This document shows, piece after piece, positions 33,040-47,100 of a DNA stretch of 64,000 bases. Both the position numbers and the translations under genes were made by a program. Origin of the DNA: Terebella lapidaria (lineage: Eukaryota; Annelida; Polychaeta; Terebellida; Terebellidae); assembly GCA_949152475.1 (NCBI GenBank), contig OX424561.1, positions 4,588,001 to 4,652,000 of the forward strand. Reading direction: 5' to 3'. How positions within the stretch are numbered: position 1 is the first letter of the stretch; every line of letters begins with the position of its first letter. Under the pieces are notes generated by a model, which saw nothing but the letters and a program-made list of their open reading frames with translations, had not been told where the DNA came from and did not search any database.

Positions 33040-35940
33040 GAGAACATTTGACTTGACTGGCATGGATACTTCATAATGAAATGAGAATCCGATATCAATT
33101 AAAAATCACGGTAATTCTTCGGGAAATTATGCTTAAGCATTCAGAGTAGAGAGTTGGCGTATTTGATATTCTTCCACCATTGACCGAAACACGATTTCTT
33201 TGACCCAGAAATTACCATCTTAATTATCATCTTAGTTTCCATATTCGATATCAACCAAACAACTGACAAAATTTTAGAACAGTCTTGCTAATTTTAGATG
33301 ACCTGTCACAGAGTCTACTCTTCAAGTGATCGATAACTGAGAAATTCTCAAACAAGCTGATCGATCTCAAGCTAGGAATTATTCCCGGGAAAATGTAAGT
33401 TAAGTACGCTGTGTTATGTACATGGTATCGCCTCGGTGACAGGCGCCACAGCGTCTTTGATGTAAGGTCACGTGAATAATCTACATCGCGGTATAACGGA
33501 TTCAATTAATGTGTACTGGATGATTCGCAGAGCGCAAACCGGTAATTAACAACGTACTTCGGTTAACATATACAAATCGCTCCAGATCGAGTAGGCTTAC
33601 GAAGTACTGTGAAACTGATAATCTTGAAAATCAGAATGAGCGAAGAATCACCAATGAGTTAGGTGTACAGTTTCTACGGGTACAATTTAATAATTTTTCT
33701 CATGAACAAATATTTATTCTGAGCGGTTAGGTCAAATATTGGGCCTAATCACAGAAATGCCGAGTTGTCAATGTCATTCCGGACAAACATCACTTATCCT
33801 TATCATAGAAACGTAACCCTAAGTCATTATCAAACAATCAAATCGACGCCAATTTCAACGAAGACTAACTGCATTAGCGACAGCAATTTTGTTCACCAAT
33901 TGATTTTGTCCATCATGAGATCATTCACTGCATGTAATTCTAAATAAAACACGGTGTATGTTGTAGCAATGATAATCATAACGTCTCAGAATCGTTTGAG
34001 ATATCACCTAAATTGAGGAGTAGAGATGAACGAGGCGACCATTCTGGAAGTGTGTCTGCTGGGGATGATACTAGTTCATTTAATTAAATTTCTCCATATT
34101 ACACGAAATGGTCTTGTTGTGGGGTTTGACATTTTCTATGATATTTTTGTGTAAAATGTAAGAAGACTTATAGTCAGCAATATCATGTGTCACCAAATGC
34201 ATGTGCCATGTGTACATGTATGCACATATTTCAAGGCCTTATATAGGCTACATGCATACCGGTATGTAAGATTGGATACATATATCATCTTCTTTTGAAA
34301 TACCCGGTATATAGGCTACTATACGTAATTGTGATATATCTAGAGTAACGTAAATCGTCTTGAGGTTATCTGTCATATGTCCATTGTTGTGAAGGATACA
34401 TGCAGTCAAGCCCATAAATATGGAGACTTATTTGACCTTGGAGTGATAGTAAGCAAAGAAAGCCTCGACATGGTATACGACGTTTAATCTCTTATAAAAA
34501 CCTTGTCGATCGCTATCAATCACATGTTGCATTGTGTCAAGAAATCAGCTGCCACTACAAAAGAACGCGCCCTATGTCGAAGTTTATTGCGACCATTTTC
34601 CGCCCGACAATGTGCTTGGCTATTTAGCTCCAGGACACTGACAATAAAGCACTCAGACCGTGTCGTATATAAGCCACCGTATGCTGACGGCCAAGTCACG
34701 CGAACAATCGTGATGTTCTCACGTGACCGTGATGTACGGGATCTGACGTCCGCTATCGGGTTTACCCATCCTGTTCCGTTCACGTTATTGATATACGGGC
34801 TATTCCTGGAGACACACAAGGCATATCACGGTTTCGCGGACAATTAATTATGCATTTTTAAATCATCGTGTAAAAACGCTGAAATAACGATTTAGGTGTG
34901 GTTTATTCCTTGTAGAAGATATGAATAGAAGATTTATTCAATTGAACGCTACCGAACAGTTATACATCCATGTAGAACATTGTCACTCAATATGGACCAA
35001 TTCTGTCTAAATACTGCTAATCAGGGGCGGATACAGGATTTAGGGAAATACCTCTAGATGGTCTGTGGTGCATCTGAGACTCTTAGAGATTGAAAATGTG
35101 GAGAAAACATTCCACAAGAGCGCAAATTGGCGGACTCGGCCAATGCGAGCATGTGCAATGAATAGGGGGCAAACATAAAAATATTATATTGGTTTTATAA
35201 ATATAATACTCTGTGATATGTACGTGTTTATACGAACTATATTATACAGAATCAGTATAACATACGTCGTGTGCAAATGTACATGTCACATAGAAATATA
35301 TTCCAGAAGAAAACAGGAACATAAGTTGACAAAACACACACATACACATATTTCGACCTAGGTCATGCCCCTTGCGCCCCACTAGAATACACACATTGAA
35401 GTTATAAATGTATCAATTTTGAAAATAACCCTCCAGGTATCATGGATATCAGCATCCCGATGAATATCCCAAAACTTTTGCAAAGCAAATGTTAATGTGA
35501 TGTGTATTGAAATCAAAAATAAAGAAAGCTGTGAAGTATTATTCTGACAATAACTAGTGTGATGCTACATTGTTATTTGAATTAGATTGACGTTTTTAAT
35601 TGGTCGATGCATTCACACCATGAAACGGAGACCAACCTCCTTTTAACCGAAATTGTCCAGGTTTAAAAAATGTTGTATTTTTTTTTTATAGGAATTAATA
35701 TAAAACGTTCATGTTCTTTTTCACAATATTGTAATTAAGTTACGAAACATTGATTATCCTAAAACTGAGCTCATGATTACCATATCAACTGTTAATTCCA
35801 GCTATGAACCAACAAGATATACCGCCGAGCAGACTAGTTGTACTGATACAAGCTCAAATTACTTGAACGTGCGTCAAACCATCACCGAAACGCCGCAATA
35901 CGCTACTAAATTTGAAATTTTGGAAATATGTTAATAAATT
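33040..35940. other. intergenic stretch, nothing recognised
   Basis: A 114-codon plus frame at 34503-34847 overlaps a 99-codon minus frame; neither resembles a known family. Confidence 0.35.
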
Positions 35941-36388
35941 AAAAAAAAAAAGAGCCCAAGGGCTAAGATAGGTTACCGGACAATACATAATAGCTATTTT
36001 GTCCCATGGTCTCGAAAATAAGGTCACTGGTCAAAATCAAAGTCACGAGAGTATTAAGCGTATATGATTCCTCATTATGCTCACGATTGATTACTAAGCA
36101 AATAAATTCAAAAATATGAGAGATATTAGTCATTATGTCCCGTGACCTTGAAAATGGAATCAAAAGTCAAATTAAAGGTCTGCGGAATATTCGGCATAAA
36201 TCGGCATAATTATGTCCACAATTGAATCCCAAGCTGTAAGTTGATAATAAACAAGATAGTAGCCATTTTGGCCTGTGGGACTTCAGAATGATTCGACTGT
36301 AAACTTTAAAGATAAAAATGTAGACGGACGACCACGACGGACGATGACGCAACGCCACGGCAATAGATTATCGGACCAAAAGTCCGGT
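35941..36388 (+). mobile_element. short copy of the AGGTCA-unit element
   Basis: The head is A-run plus GAGCCCAAGGGCTAAGATAG, followed by about two units with GTGACCTTGAAAATG. The tail ends with a hairpin, CGGACCAAAAGTCCGG, then TCACCTGAAAAC. The hairpin near the 3' end fits a Helitron-like design but is not proof of it. Confidence 0.65.
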
Positions 36389-38535
36389 CACCTGAAAACG
36401 CTTGAATGTCGTTGGATTCACGCTAAAATATGAGAATAAGGCTTTGGTGGCCACCGGCCTCTGTGAAATATTGTTGTTATTAGTTTGAATAATTAATATT
36501 TTGAATTGTGTGTATAGTGTACACATCCGATCATATCGTTACCAATAAAATTAAGTATATACGAATAAAACCATAATTTGCGAGAAAACCAGCGAAATCC
36601 GGATCCAGAAATAGAGTTTGGCCTATACATGTAAAACCCACCTGCATATTTAGTGTTCACAGATAATCCACGAAATGATCCGAGACTTATCCACCAAATC
36701 ACAAAACTGTTACATTTTTATTGATAAAATGATATATATTCGTCCTCAATCGTTTTCAGTTGTATCGCAATGTATCCTTAATCGGTGAAAGTTTCTGTGA
36801 CTTTAGAGTATTCCAGTTTGATGCACAGAGTAGTGTTCCATATCCCACATTCTATGATGGAGTATTCCTACACATCCCGTCTCCGGCTGATGATGACAGG
36901 AAAGTCTCTGATGTATCAGCAAAGATTGATTGCGTAAAAACTGAAAGGACGCGGAAGACATCAGCCCCTTCTATAGGTGTCACGTGATCGTCTGGTCGCC
37001 AGAGCGCGCGCGTCAGCAGACGACACCGAGGGAAATGGCGGGAAACAATTCTGCACTAATGGCAGATGACCCCCACCCCTCAGAGCGCTCTTACATGATC
37101 TGGCACCACCCCCTCCCTATCTTCCCGCCATGTTCGTCCCTAATCACCTCCTGGATAATGTGAGATAAAATCCATACCGGCGCTAGATTAAGTTTCGAGT
37201 GAGGCCGTGTAATATTCAACTGAGGGTGCTGATCGAAGTCGTTACAATCTACATTGAAACCAACAGTTTCCTTGTTTCAAATTGATTTGTTGCCGCACAA
37301 ACATCAAACAATTACGTTGCTGCTCACCTCAGCTCAATAAAGTCAGTTATAAATTACGCTAAATTAAAGATGGGGTGTTACAATCCACTTCATATATTTA
37401 ACTTAAATCTAATAAAAATAATTCCACCTTTTCTATAAATAGAAGGCCCTATATAGCTGGCTACTTCTAAATTGAATATATGTCTGTACAGAGGTGTCAT
37501 ATTTGTATATATAGCTGATATTACACTTTTATGTACTTTTTTTTGTTTTATTCTAGATCTCCTGTGCATGTGACTTCCATATCGTCACTTGTGAAATAGT
37601 TGAAATGAGAAGAAAAAAAAACTGTCTGTCATCCAGGCCGTCGGAAGTTGCACAACAACACGCGGGATACGTGTGCGTGCCGTAACGGCGGGACCAAGAC
37701 AATACGCGGGAACCTCATTTCCGAGGCGAGGGCCGGGTGTCACAGCCTGACAATGCCCTGAGTCGTATAACCACGGACACGGGTAATACAGGGTCCGACT
37801 CCAGAGGATTGCCGACTGTCATCGATCTATCCCAGAAGTCAACAGAAACCAGCGCGTGTTTGTCCTAAAACTGGTATATGGTAAACCATGGGTAAAAAAT
37901 TCAAATATAAAGGTTGTTTTAAAGTGTTTGCCTTTTGTTTGTTTTCACTCGAGCGTTTCCATTCACTCCACGACATCGCCTTTGGCAGGCAAATTGAGTC
38001 TGATTTATCGGGAAGGATTTTTCAAATATATCTGTGAATCTAGCGGATGGAATGAAGACGGATCGATAATGATCGATGATGTTGCAATCCACAGAAAATG
38101 AGCAGTCTGGTACAACCCTCAGCTTTTAATTGCACGTAACATTCGAACTAAGGTCGGATCTACAATGGTAAGCGATACTGTCGGACCAGCATTTATTAGC
38201 CCTGCGATCTCGGGGAACCGATAACCATCGTTGCTGTTTTATAGCCTGGCTGGAGTACCAATCAGCATGAAAGGCGGCGAGCAGACAGGTCATGCTTGTA
38301 CTTACAGTGACTTCAAATTAATAAAATCTACCACAATCATCTCGAGCAAATGACCGAATATAAAAAATACAATATTCCAGAATAATAAAAGACACGTTCT
38401 TGCTGTTTTAATGCTCGCGAGAAGAATGGAATTGTGGTAACGAAAACAAGCTTGGGAAAGTTGGGAATTTCCTGCTCCACATGCGCCACCCCAGCCCCTA
38501 GGAAAACCTTGGAACACCACAACAATTATACGAAG
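36389..38535. other. intergenic stretch with a GC-rich island
   Basis: Mostly AT-rich. The segments 36990-37140 and 37630-37830 are richer in CG and could be promoter or first-exon DNA, but no coding frame could be supported. Confidence 0.3.
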
Positions 38536-38641
38536 ATGAACGTTGCCGATGGCTTCTTACGATTGGTGAACTTATGCATGGGACTATTTATGGTGGGCTA
38601 CCTCATCATGGTAACTTTCGCGAATACACAATCATACAGGA
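38536..38641 (+). CDS. candidate first exon with a membrane or signal-anchor segment
   Basis: An ATG at 38536 in good context (GAAGATGAAC) opens a frame whose first 35 residues contain one hydrophobic span (NLCMGLFMVGYLIMVTF) after a short basic/acidic start. It can end at a donor, CAGGA|GTAAGC, in phase 1. The continuing open frame to 38868 looks less protein-like, so splicing is more likely. I found no partner exon before the next gene and do not recognise the protein. Confidence 0.35.
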
Positions 38642-38649
38642 GTAAGCAT

Positions 38650-40044
38650 TGCCACGGGACTGCACATGGATATATTTCACGGGTCCACATACATTTTGAC
38701 ACTAATTTTGTGCTTACCTGCCTCAGAGTGTGTAACCAAGAATTTCAACACACCATTCACACATCACAGGGCTATTCTACGGTGGCTCTATGTAATGTTA
38801 TTTACCGGGGAGGGTCAATGAACAGCTCACTGATTAGGCTATTTCATAATTGTTCAGCGCGTCGCTAAGTTTGGGTAAAAACAGACCCACGGAGGGTATA
38901 TAGGCATGAGTGGGCCCGGTCCTGTTATCATTTGTTGAATATAGTAATCTCAACTAAAGGACTTATTTCTGATTGTTCCATGCGGTTTTACATTTTAATC
39001 TTGTGAGTAAACGCAAACACCGTGAGAGCTCTGCGATATTTGTTGATTTACCGTAATACATACGCATACAGTAGCGCAACAAAAATATTGAACTAAATTT
39101 CTGATGTTGGCAGAACAATTATGAAAGGTTGCAAAAGTGTTATAGTTTACGATATAAAGGTGATATTCTATACCGAAATAGACGAATAAACTATCAATTT
39201 GATCCAAAACATTGGGCAATATTAAAACCATTGAATGTCTGTGCTCGGATATACATCTATAGATATTTTCTTCTTTGTTTATTATATGGAGAGTAATGAG
39301 CAATTTAATCCAATAAATTAATGTTATTAATTACAATAAACTTTCCCATCCCAACATATTTACGCTAGCCACAAAAATAATTCTTTCCACTGTAGGTTAC
39401 TTGTGTGAACAATTGTTAGCCAGATATACCTGCAGTCCCACACTATAATACCATGCAGTAGGATGGAGAGTAACATGGATTTCACAAACTGACAACATCA
39501 TGAGCGATTTGGGAACCATATCAAAGAAAGTTGCACATTGATATATATTCATTTGATCAAGGCATATACGAATAATGTAATAACAGCGAAAGTACACGAC
39601 AATTGGACAATGGAATGGCCAATACTGGCGCAGGTCCAGTTACTTATTCATTACACAGAACAAAACACCTTACCTTCTTGGTGTTTGTAGACGGTATATA
39701 CTGTGAATCAACATACTTTTGACACATGTCCTTTGTAAAACTATGATGCGTTGTTCTATCATTACATCGTAAATTTCATTGCGAAATTGCCTCCGCCGTC
39801 TCATTGTTTGTTATCACAAAGACAACATGTGCTGCATATAGAGTTACATATATATGTACATGTATTATGTAGCTTAAGGATTTGTGGAAAGAAACATGCA
39901 TCATGTTTTTATCTCCTGCTCAAAGGGGCACTGTATCGATCAATTAAGTGTGGTGAAACGTAAATTATGGCACGGAATATTTGTGTTTTGAACTCCTGGG
40001 GATGATGTGAGAACGCATTGCACCGTGTTTTTTGATGATCAGTT
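38650..40044. other. intergenic stretch, nothing recognised
   Basis: AT-rich with no gene-like frame; 39300-39600 shows only short frames. Confidence 0.35.
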
Positions 40045-40606
40045 GATATACTCAGGTTTTTCTACCTCTTTTTACACCCTTTTTGCTGATATTTTTGGCG
40101 ATGCTAAATGGTATCGTATTATAACTTGGTATAGGCCCTACTTCATCTGGGAGAAATAAAACGGCAATTTTTCATCCAATTTTCAGATTTCTATCGCTAA
40201 AATTGGAAAAGTTGGCAATCTCTACCCGAATGATAAATTTAGCCTCATCCATTGAATTTCTGGGTCCGCACACGATTTTGTGCATTTGCTCGCTTTTGTA
40301 GTGGGCAATTTTTTTCGAAATCAACAGTGTGTGACTCTAGTCCGGAATTACAATAATACTTTGAATCTTGATGCAGGTGAACACGACCTGAATCCCGGAA
40401 TATGCTCAGATTCGCGAGATCCCGTTTTGGACTGAAAATTAACATTGGGGTAGATTGCTATCTTTTTTCAATTTTTACTATAGAAGTCTGAAATTCGGTA
40501 GGAAATTGCCGTTTGTATGCCAAGTTATACGATATACCTACCTTTCGGCATCGCCAGAATATCAACAAAAATGACGTAAACAAGCTAGAAAAATCAGAGT
40601 ATCCAC
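40045..40606. mobile_element. foldback MITE with ~180-bp arms
   Basis: The left arm has TTTTTGCTGATATTTTTGGC, TGGTATCGTAT and ACGGCAATTTTTC. The right arm repeats these inverted (GTATGCCAAGTTATACGATA, ATCAACAAAAATGACGTAAA, AAAAATCAGAGTAT). The central unique part is about 190 bp. The same family occurs at 58.42-59.01 kb and as half a copy at 22.33 kb. Confidence 0.7.
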
Positions 40607-40624
40607 TTATATATTCTTTGGAAA

Positions 40625-41179
40625 CTACTGTATGCCGTACATGCACATGATTTTTATCACATGTGGGGTCCATAACGATGCTTCTAAGTCAAAGTTTCCA
40701 TGTTTTTTTTTTTCATTTTGCCATATCAATTTAATTTAGCCAACCCCATGTTAGTAACCGGACGGGAATGAACAGTTATTGATTCAACGACAGGGGACAC
40801 TGAAAACAAAAGTGTGCTCCACAATGTCCCGTGACACTCCATACCATTAGCAAGAAACCCCTCCTGACAGAGGGCTTTGTAGATACCAACATGATACCTG
40901 TAGAAATATCGTAGAGTGAACAGAGTGCGTTATAGAATCTGTTTTGTGTAGTTCAAATTTCTTGTTTTCGAGTTCGTTGGAACACAATGCCAAGGGCAGA
41001 AAATGGCTCACTCAGTTGGGTAATCTAGGTAATCGATAACAAGTGTACGCGTTATAGAATCTAAATTTACCCGCAGTTGGTTTCTTGAACAAAAGTTGAG
41101 TACACGAATGAACGAATCTAATACAAAATAGAATGCCAAGTGCAGACAAGAGCATTTCTAATTGTATTTGCATCAACAA
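40625..41179. other. 3' flank of the glucosidase gene
   Basis: Immediately beyond the glucosidase stop codon on the minus strand; probably contains its 3' UTR. Nothing else recognised. Confidence 0.4.
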
Positions 41180-44100
41180 TCAGACAACAGACACGCCTAC
41201 TGAGACACTGACTGTGGGCTCGTCAGATTCCGTGACGATGACGTATGGATCACGTGACACCACGACATCCTGCTCCAGAGACAGCACGTGACGCTCTAGT
41301 GACGTCAAAAGCACCAGCGTCTCTGCTCCCGCCTGCTGATTGGTCAGCGTCACTGTGACGTCAGCGTCCCTGATGACGAAGTCTAGCGTAGAGCCCCTGT
41401 ACTTGTAGCCCGTCATGGCCCACTGCGTGCTGTTGGGCAGGATGACCGGGTTCATGTCCATGTGAGTGGGCCTGACCCGAATGCCCCCGTACCCAAAGAT
41501 GATCGACTGAAGCATCCCGCCAGCCAGTGTGATAAAGTTAGTAGCTCTCATTCCGTCCGGACCAAAGGCTGGCTTCTCGCTGAATATCTGTATTAATAGG
41601 TCATGTTCTTGAGTAATAGTGTTACTCTTCTGATTTCAAACTTACTTGAAACTCCCTTTAAATTGATAAATAACCCATATAGGGCCTACATGTTGGCTAT
41701 AGTACTTGAGGCCATACCCGTATTAACAGGAGGATACATGTAATTATTATTAACTGTATAAGATTCCTGTTTGTGATTGGTTAGAAAAAGGCCACGTGAC
41801 TGAAATGATACTACAATATCAAGATATCAATATCAATATACACGTACAATATCAAAATCAAGATTTTCAATTTTCCCGGCCAGCCATTGGCTCGGCACAG
41901 CGATGTATACAGTCAATACAGCGCTTGCACAGTAGCAGCAAAAGTCAATATTTGTATAATAATAGCTTTTACTTGTCACAAGAAGCTACCTTGAATGGTC
42001 CGTTAATGTTGCGGAACATGTACTCGAACATCTCCTGTGCCTTGGCCGTGTCCCCGAGCTCCAGCCAGCCGACTGTATGCATGCTCCAGGTCCCAGTGTC
42101 CGGCCCAAACTTGTCCGTCAGCTGCCAGCCATACCGGCGGACAAATAAAACATGCACAAGCAATGATATACTGACAGTACAAAATCATATCGCTGATAAA
42201 ATGGTAAAATGTGTAGTGTATAAGACGGTTCAATTGGAGTGTTAATATCAGTGTATGAATATTCAGAATAGCGTTGTTATTAAAATTGAAAATGTCATTT
42301 TTGTTTTCGAGTGATGCTGACAGGGAATAGTTTATATTGATGCAAACAGTAGGTCCTGGATTACGTAACGTGATATCAATGGTCTATGTCAATCAGTATT
42401 GTTGTTATTCCCGTCCTCACCTCCTCATACAGAACGAGATCGTTTCTCCGGACCTCCTCCGTCATATTCTTCATCAGAGGGTAACCTAGCAACACCACGT
42501 CGGATTGCTTGATGGTCGAGTCTGTGCAAACACGAGGGATTCATGGCAACTGAGCATAGCAATGACACGCTTATAGATCTATGTCGGTTAGTTTTTTATA
42601 TATACTTTTTTTATTTTTTATTTTCTATATACTGGATGTACGGCACCCATGTAGCACATCCAGGGCATGCTCACTGATGTAATCAAAGCCGTCGTATTGT
42701 GGATGGAACTGGAGCTGCTCGTTAAAGGGCAGGTACATGTTGTCAGCCATGTCGTTAAACACTGCAATCTCCGCCAGCTCGTCAGGATCAAAGGTTCTAG
42801 GGGACGGGGTGGGGGCGAGAAATGTCATTAGGTATGATGAACTTGCATGTGTATATACACACTCAGAAAATTCAGAATACAGCATAAATAAAGCACCGTC
42901 ACTAGAGCATCTAATGTCTCTGAGCAGCATTATATTACAACAAACGGTAACAAAATAATACTAGGGCCTACATGTATATAGCCACATCGACTCATACAAT
43001 GGTTCAAGTGGCCACATAGAGTTGTGTATGTTTTGAATGTTGGGATGGTTCTCGAAACAAAAGGCGGGGGATGACAAATTTTTCACCCGTTAGAGACAAG
43101 TGATGAGTATACAGACACACCCGTCAATATATGCAACAATAGCCTATGTAACGTGTGGACATGTACGTGTAACAATCTTCCATTAAACATACTCTCCTCA
43201 TAGAACACACAATAGAAAACGTCCAATAACCCCATCTTTGAAGATTTGAAAAGGACGCCTCGAGAAATAATGCAAATGCTATGTACATGGTTCAGTATCC
43301 CACCCACGATAATACTGTATATTTCGTCTCCCGCCATAGTTAGGTATAGAAGACAGACAATGGGCGATTCATGGAATGGAATAAACCAATAATCAATGGA
43401 TATACTGCACATTGCACAACCGGCACGCACTCATACACTATCTATATCAACTATCTTGTACGGAGCTATGTGATCCAAATCAACAGTAGGGCAGACCTTA
43501 ACAATGGCCGACTTACACGTTAAGCCTGTCGATGAGGTATTGTGGCAGACTGAGACTTAACAAGGCGTTGTAGTTGGTGAACACTGAATTGTTGACGTTT
43601 GCGCTATTCTCATCAGGGCCCATCACACCTGAAGATCCAGAACCATTTTGGTATGAGACTAAACAAGAGACATGACAATACCTATTGAATTCAATTATAT
43701 TCTACAAGGTGATATGAGTTTGATTATATCATCGAACAGACATTCCAATGGCGTTTTGCACATTGCTCGTGCACTATCCAGGAGTCTACACGGCAGATTT
43801 AGACAATAAACGTTTTACGCAACTGGGGGGGGGGGGGGGGACGATTAAACCCAAACTTCAACCAATATACCAATATTTGTACACACTGAACGTTGTTGGC
43901 TTTTATACCATGAATCTCGTAGCCTTTGTCTGGGTCGAGAAGTACTGAGCGACTGGCCCAGAACCTGGCGATGTCGAGGACGAGTTCCTTCCCGCCGGCC
44001 TCGAGGACGTACTCCCTGTCCTCTGTGCTGTACAGGTACTGGCGGACCGAGTATGACACGTCAGCCGTCACGTGGATCTGGTATAGTGACGCCAGGTCCC

Positions 44101-47100
44101 ACGGGCACGTCTCGTATCCTAGCAACATATATACCATGTTATATTTCATGGGCCTATACCAATTATTATTCACTACAAAGTTTCGAGTCAGATGTGGATG
44201 CGAATGTTTCACAAGTGACAGTAACAAGTAGATCTGTTCATCTTACGAAAATAGATAAAATTTCGACGATGACATTAGGAAACTAAAAGGCGGATTTTGA
44301 CCTTTTAAAAAAAAAAAAAGTGATTCAAGAAATGGAAACGCGCAAACAGTTCATGGGGCAATTGTCAATTACTTTGCAAAACACACACCGGAGTATGCCT
44401 GTTCCCATGGGAACCTGACCCCCTGGTACCCGCTGTCTGCCGCTCGCTCTCTGACGGCGTCAATGACTCTGTAGCGGGACCCAATCATGGTCCGGGCCTG
44501 CTGCGGGTGGAACATGAGCATGGCGGGCAGGATCCAGGTGTCCATGTCCCAAAACACGTGGCCTAGGTAGTCATTGTACGCCGAGGTCTCATTGTTAATC
44601 TTTCCACCACGTGCTAAACCACCTGGACGTGATGATCACAGAAAATAGAACCATCATCATGCATGTAAATAGTCCTGATGATGTAATGAGACATAAGTGT
44701 AAAAGAGCTCAATCTGGATTTCACAACAAGCTTTACGGTGACTGGTGCTGGCGTTAAAATATTGAAGTACAAACGAAGTGCTTGAACTCCTTGAAGTTGG
44801 GGAGTGATAGTTAAGGATTGACTGCATGTAACAAACCAAACACTGTAGTGAGCCGCTCTTCCATTCATTTATAATGTAAACGTAAGGTAACAAAATCAGC
44901 AATACCACGCAACCCTTCTTCCCGAAACCTCTTTAGCAGAGAGATATACATGTATAGCCATGGATGATGATCCGAGACTTGGTTCTATGAATAGTATCAC
45001 AGGAATTGTACAATTGATAATTATAGATGTCACTAATACACGCAACATCAAACGACGCGTCATATCTCCAGGTCATAAACAAGCTGCTTTCGGTATATAC
45101 GTCTTGTTATGTGGCCATATAATAATAGATACATATACGACTGTACTTTCTTCGAGAGGAATACAATCAGCGGGTTAGGTGCACCCGAGCGCAACTCACT
45201 GAGATTTACTAGCATTACCAGTTGTTCGCAGTGAAAAATAATCCTGCCGCTGGGCATGTTTTAGTGTACATTGTCTCTTGAGATAAAAGTCATAAAATGA
45301 CATTTTAAAATGACAATTATCAGACATAAAACAAATTTAGTCGAGAACCAAGTCTCGATTGGTGATCCTTGATGACTCTAGATCGCCATAGTAAATTCTG
45401 GTGACAAATGGATGTTTGCAAATTCATGATTTTGTTACCTTTATATTTACATTATAAGTCAATGGAGAACTGGCGTATTACAGACTCGTGATTTTTACAT
45501 GCAGTTCGTCCTTAATTCTCTAAGATGGGTTGTGATGTGTACCTGGACTGAGGCCGGCGAAAGGGTTTATGGGGTCCTCAGTGTCGGGGGTGGAGATCAG
45601 GATGTGGAAGATTGCGGCGTGGAGAGTCTGTCCGAGGTCTGTGCCCCCGAGCTCGTCCACCACGGCTATGTCACCCTCCTGCCACAGCGCTTGCCACGCC
45701 TACGGACGTGAAGGGATGGTATCATATAGCGCGAGCAAGCGGGGGTTGTCCTTAATAAATATCCATCCTTGAACATCTGCAGACTCGAGCCAGCTAGAAG
45801 TGTTAATATAGCCTAGGCAATATGTTTGTTCATGTACTGTAGTGTGTTTACAGTTTATTTGAAATCATTCAATGTATACATTTGCTATTTTTATGGATTC
45901 ACATGTAGACCGATTTGTGAAGCATCGGAGAAAAACTGAGTATGGAGGGGAGGGGTCATTCAGTGCAAAATGAACCTGAAGGGCACTCATGGCTACTGTA
46001 TAACGGGAGAGTTTGTAAACTCTACTACACGATATTTTTGGCGTTAAAATTGAATACGTGTGAAAAAAATAAACTATGTTATACTTCAATAGACATGTAT
46101 CATCGAATGGGGTTATAGATAGAGAATTAAATACATTCAATACGCCAGTCATAAAAAATGGGCCCAAGGTCAAAAATAAGTTACCGGCAACATAATTATG
46201 TTTTATATTATATATATTAGCCCTGCCCTGTATATTAGTTTGTCCTGTGACCTTGAGAATAAGGTAACTGGTCAGATTCAAGGTCACGAGAATATATCAT
46301 TTTCCATGTGTCCACAATTGATTCTCAAGTTGTAAAGTCGATATCAAATAAACGAGATATTATCCATTGGTCATGTGACCGTGAAAGTTATGACAAAGGT
46401 CAAATGGATGATCATGACAATATTCAGCATATAGTGCCCAATTGACTCCTAAGCTGTAAAGTCGGTAATAAGCGGAATAGTAGCCCTCAAGTGCTCTGAC
46501 CAATTTCAAGGCCATCAAAATATTCGCCATACATCCTTTCCTGTATGCCCACAACTTATTCCCAAGTTGTGAAGTCGATAATGAATGAGATAATATTAGC
46601 CAAACGTGATATTTTGTCCTGTGGCCATGAAAATCAGGTCAAATGTCAAATTAAATGTCACGAGAAAATTCAGCATAATCATTTCCTATATGTCCACAAT
46701 TGATTCCTTATCTCCAATCTAAATATTGAGTGAGATATCAGGAGTCCCATGATAAAGCATAAGATAATTAACCATCCGGAAGTCTCAATTGGGCCAATAT
46801 GGACCACTTCGTGTGAAGGAAAATGAAAGTTGAAAACTGCATAAGAATATAGCCTCCAAAGTAAGAAATTGGCCATTTGTCATCGAAAATGGTCGCCCTT
46901 TTAAAAATTTTGCGAAAATAAAAAAAACAACTAAAAATATTCCAGAAAAATTTGTCTGTAAACTTCAAAGATAAAATTATGGACGGAAAACGGCACCGAC
47001 GACGATGGTCGACGGACACAACGTTATGCTAATAGGTTATGGAACCACATTGATATGTAAGGTCACCTAAATATGTTCCTGGTGTTTGGTTAGGAGTATG

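Noticed and set aside
34503-34847. 114-codon plus frame
   Set aside because: A 99-codon minus frame overlaps it, neither resembles a family, and no splice signals support it.
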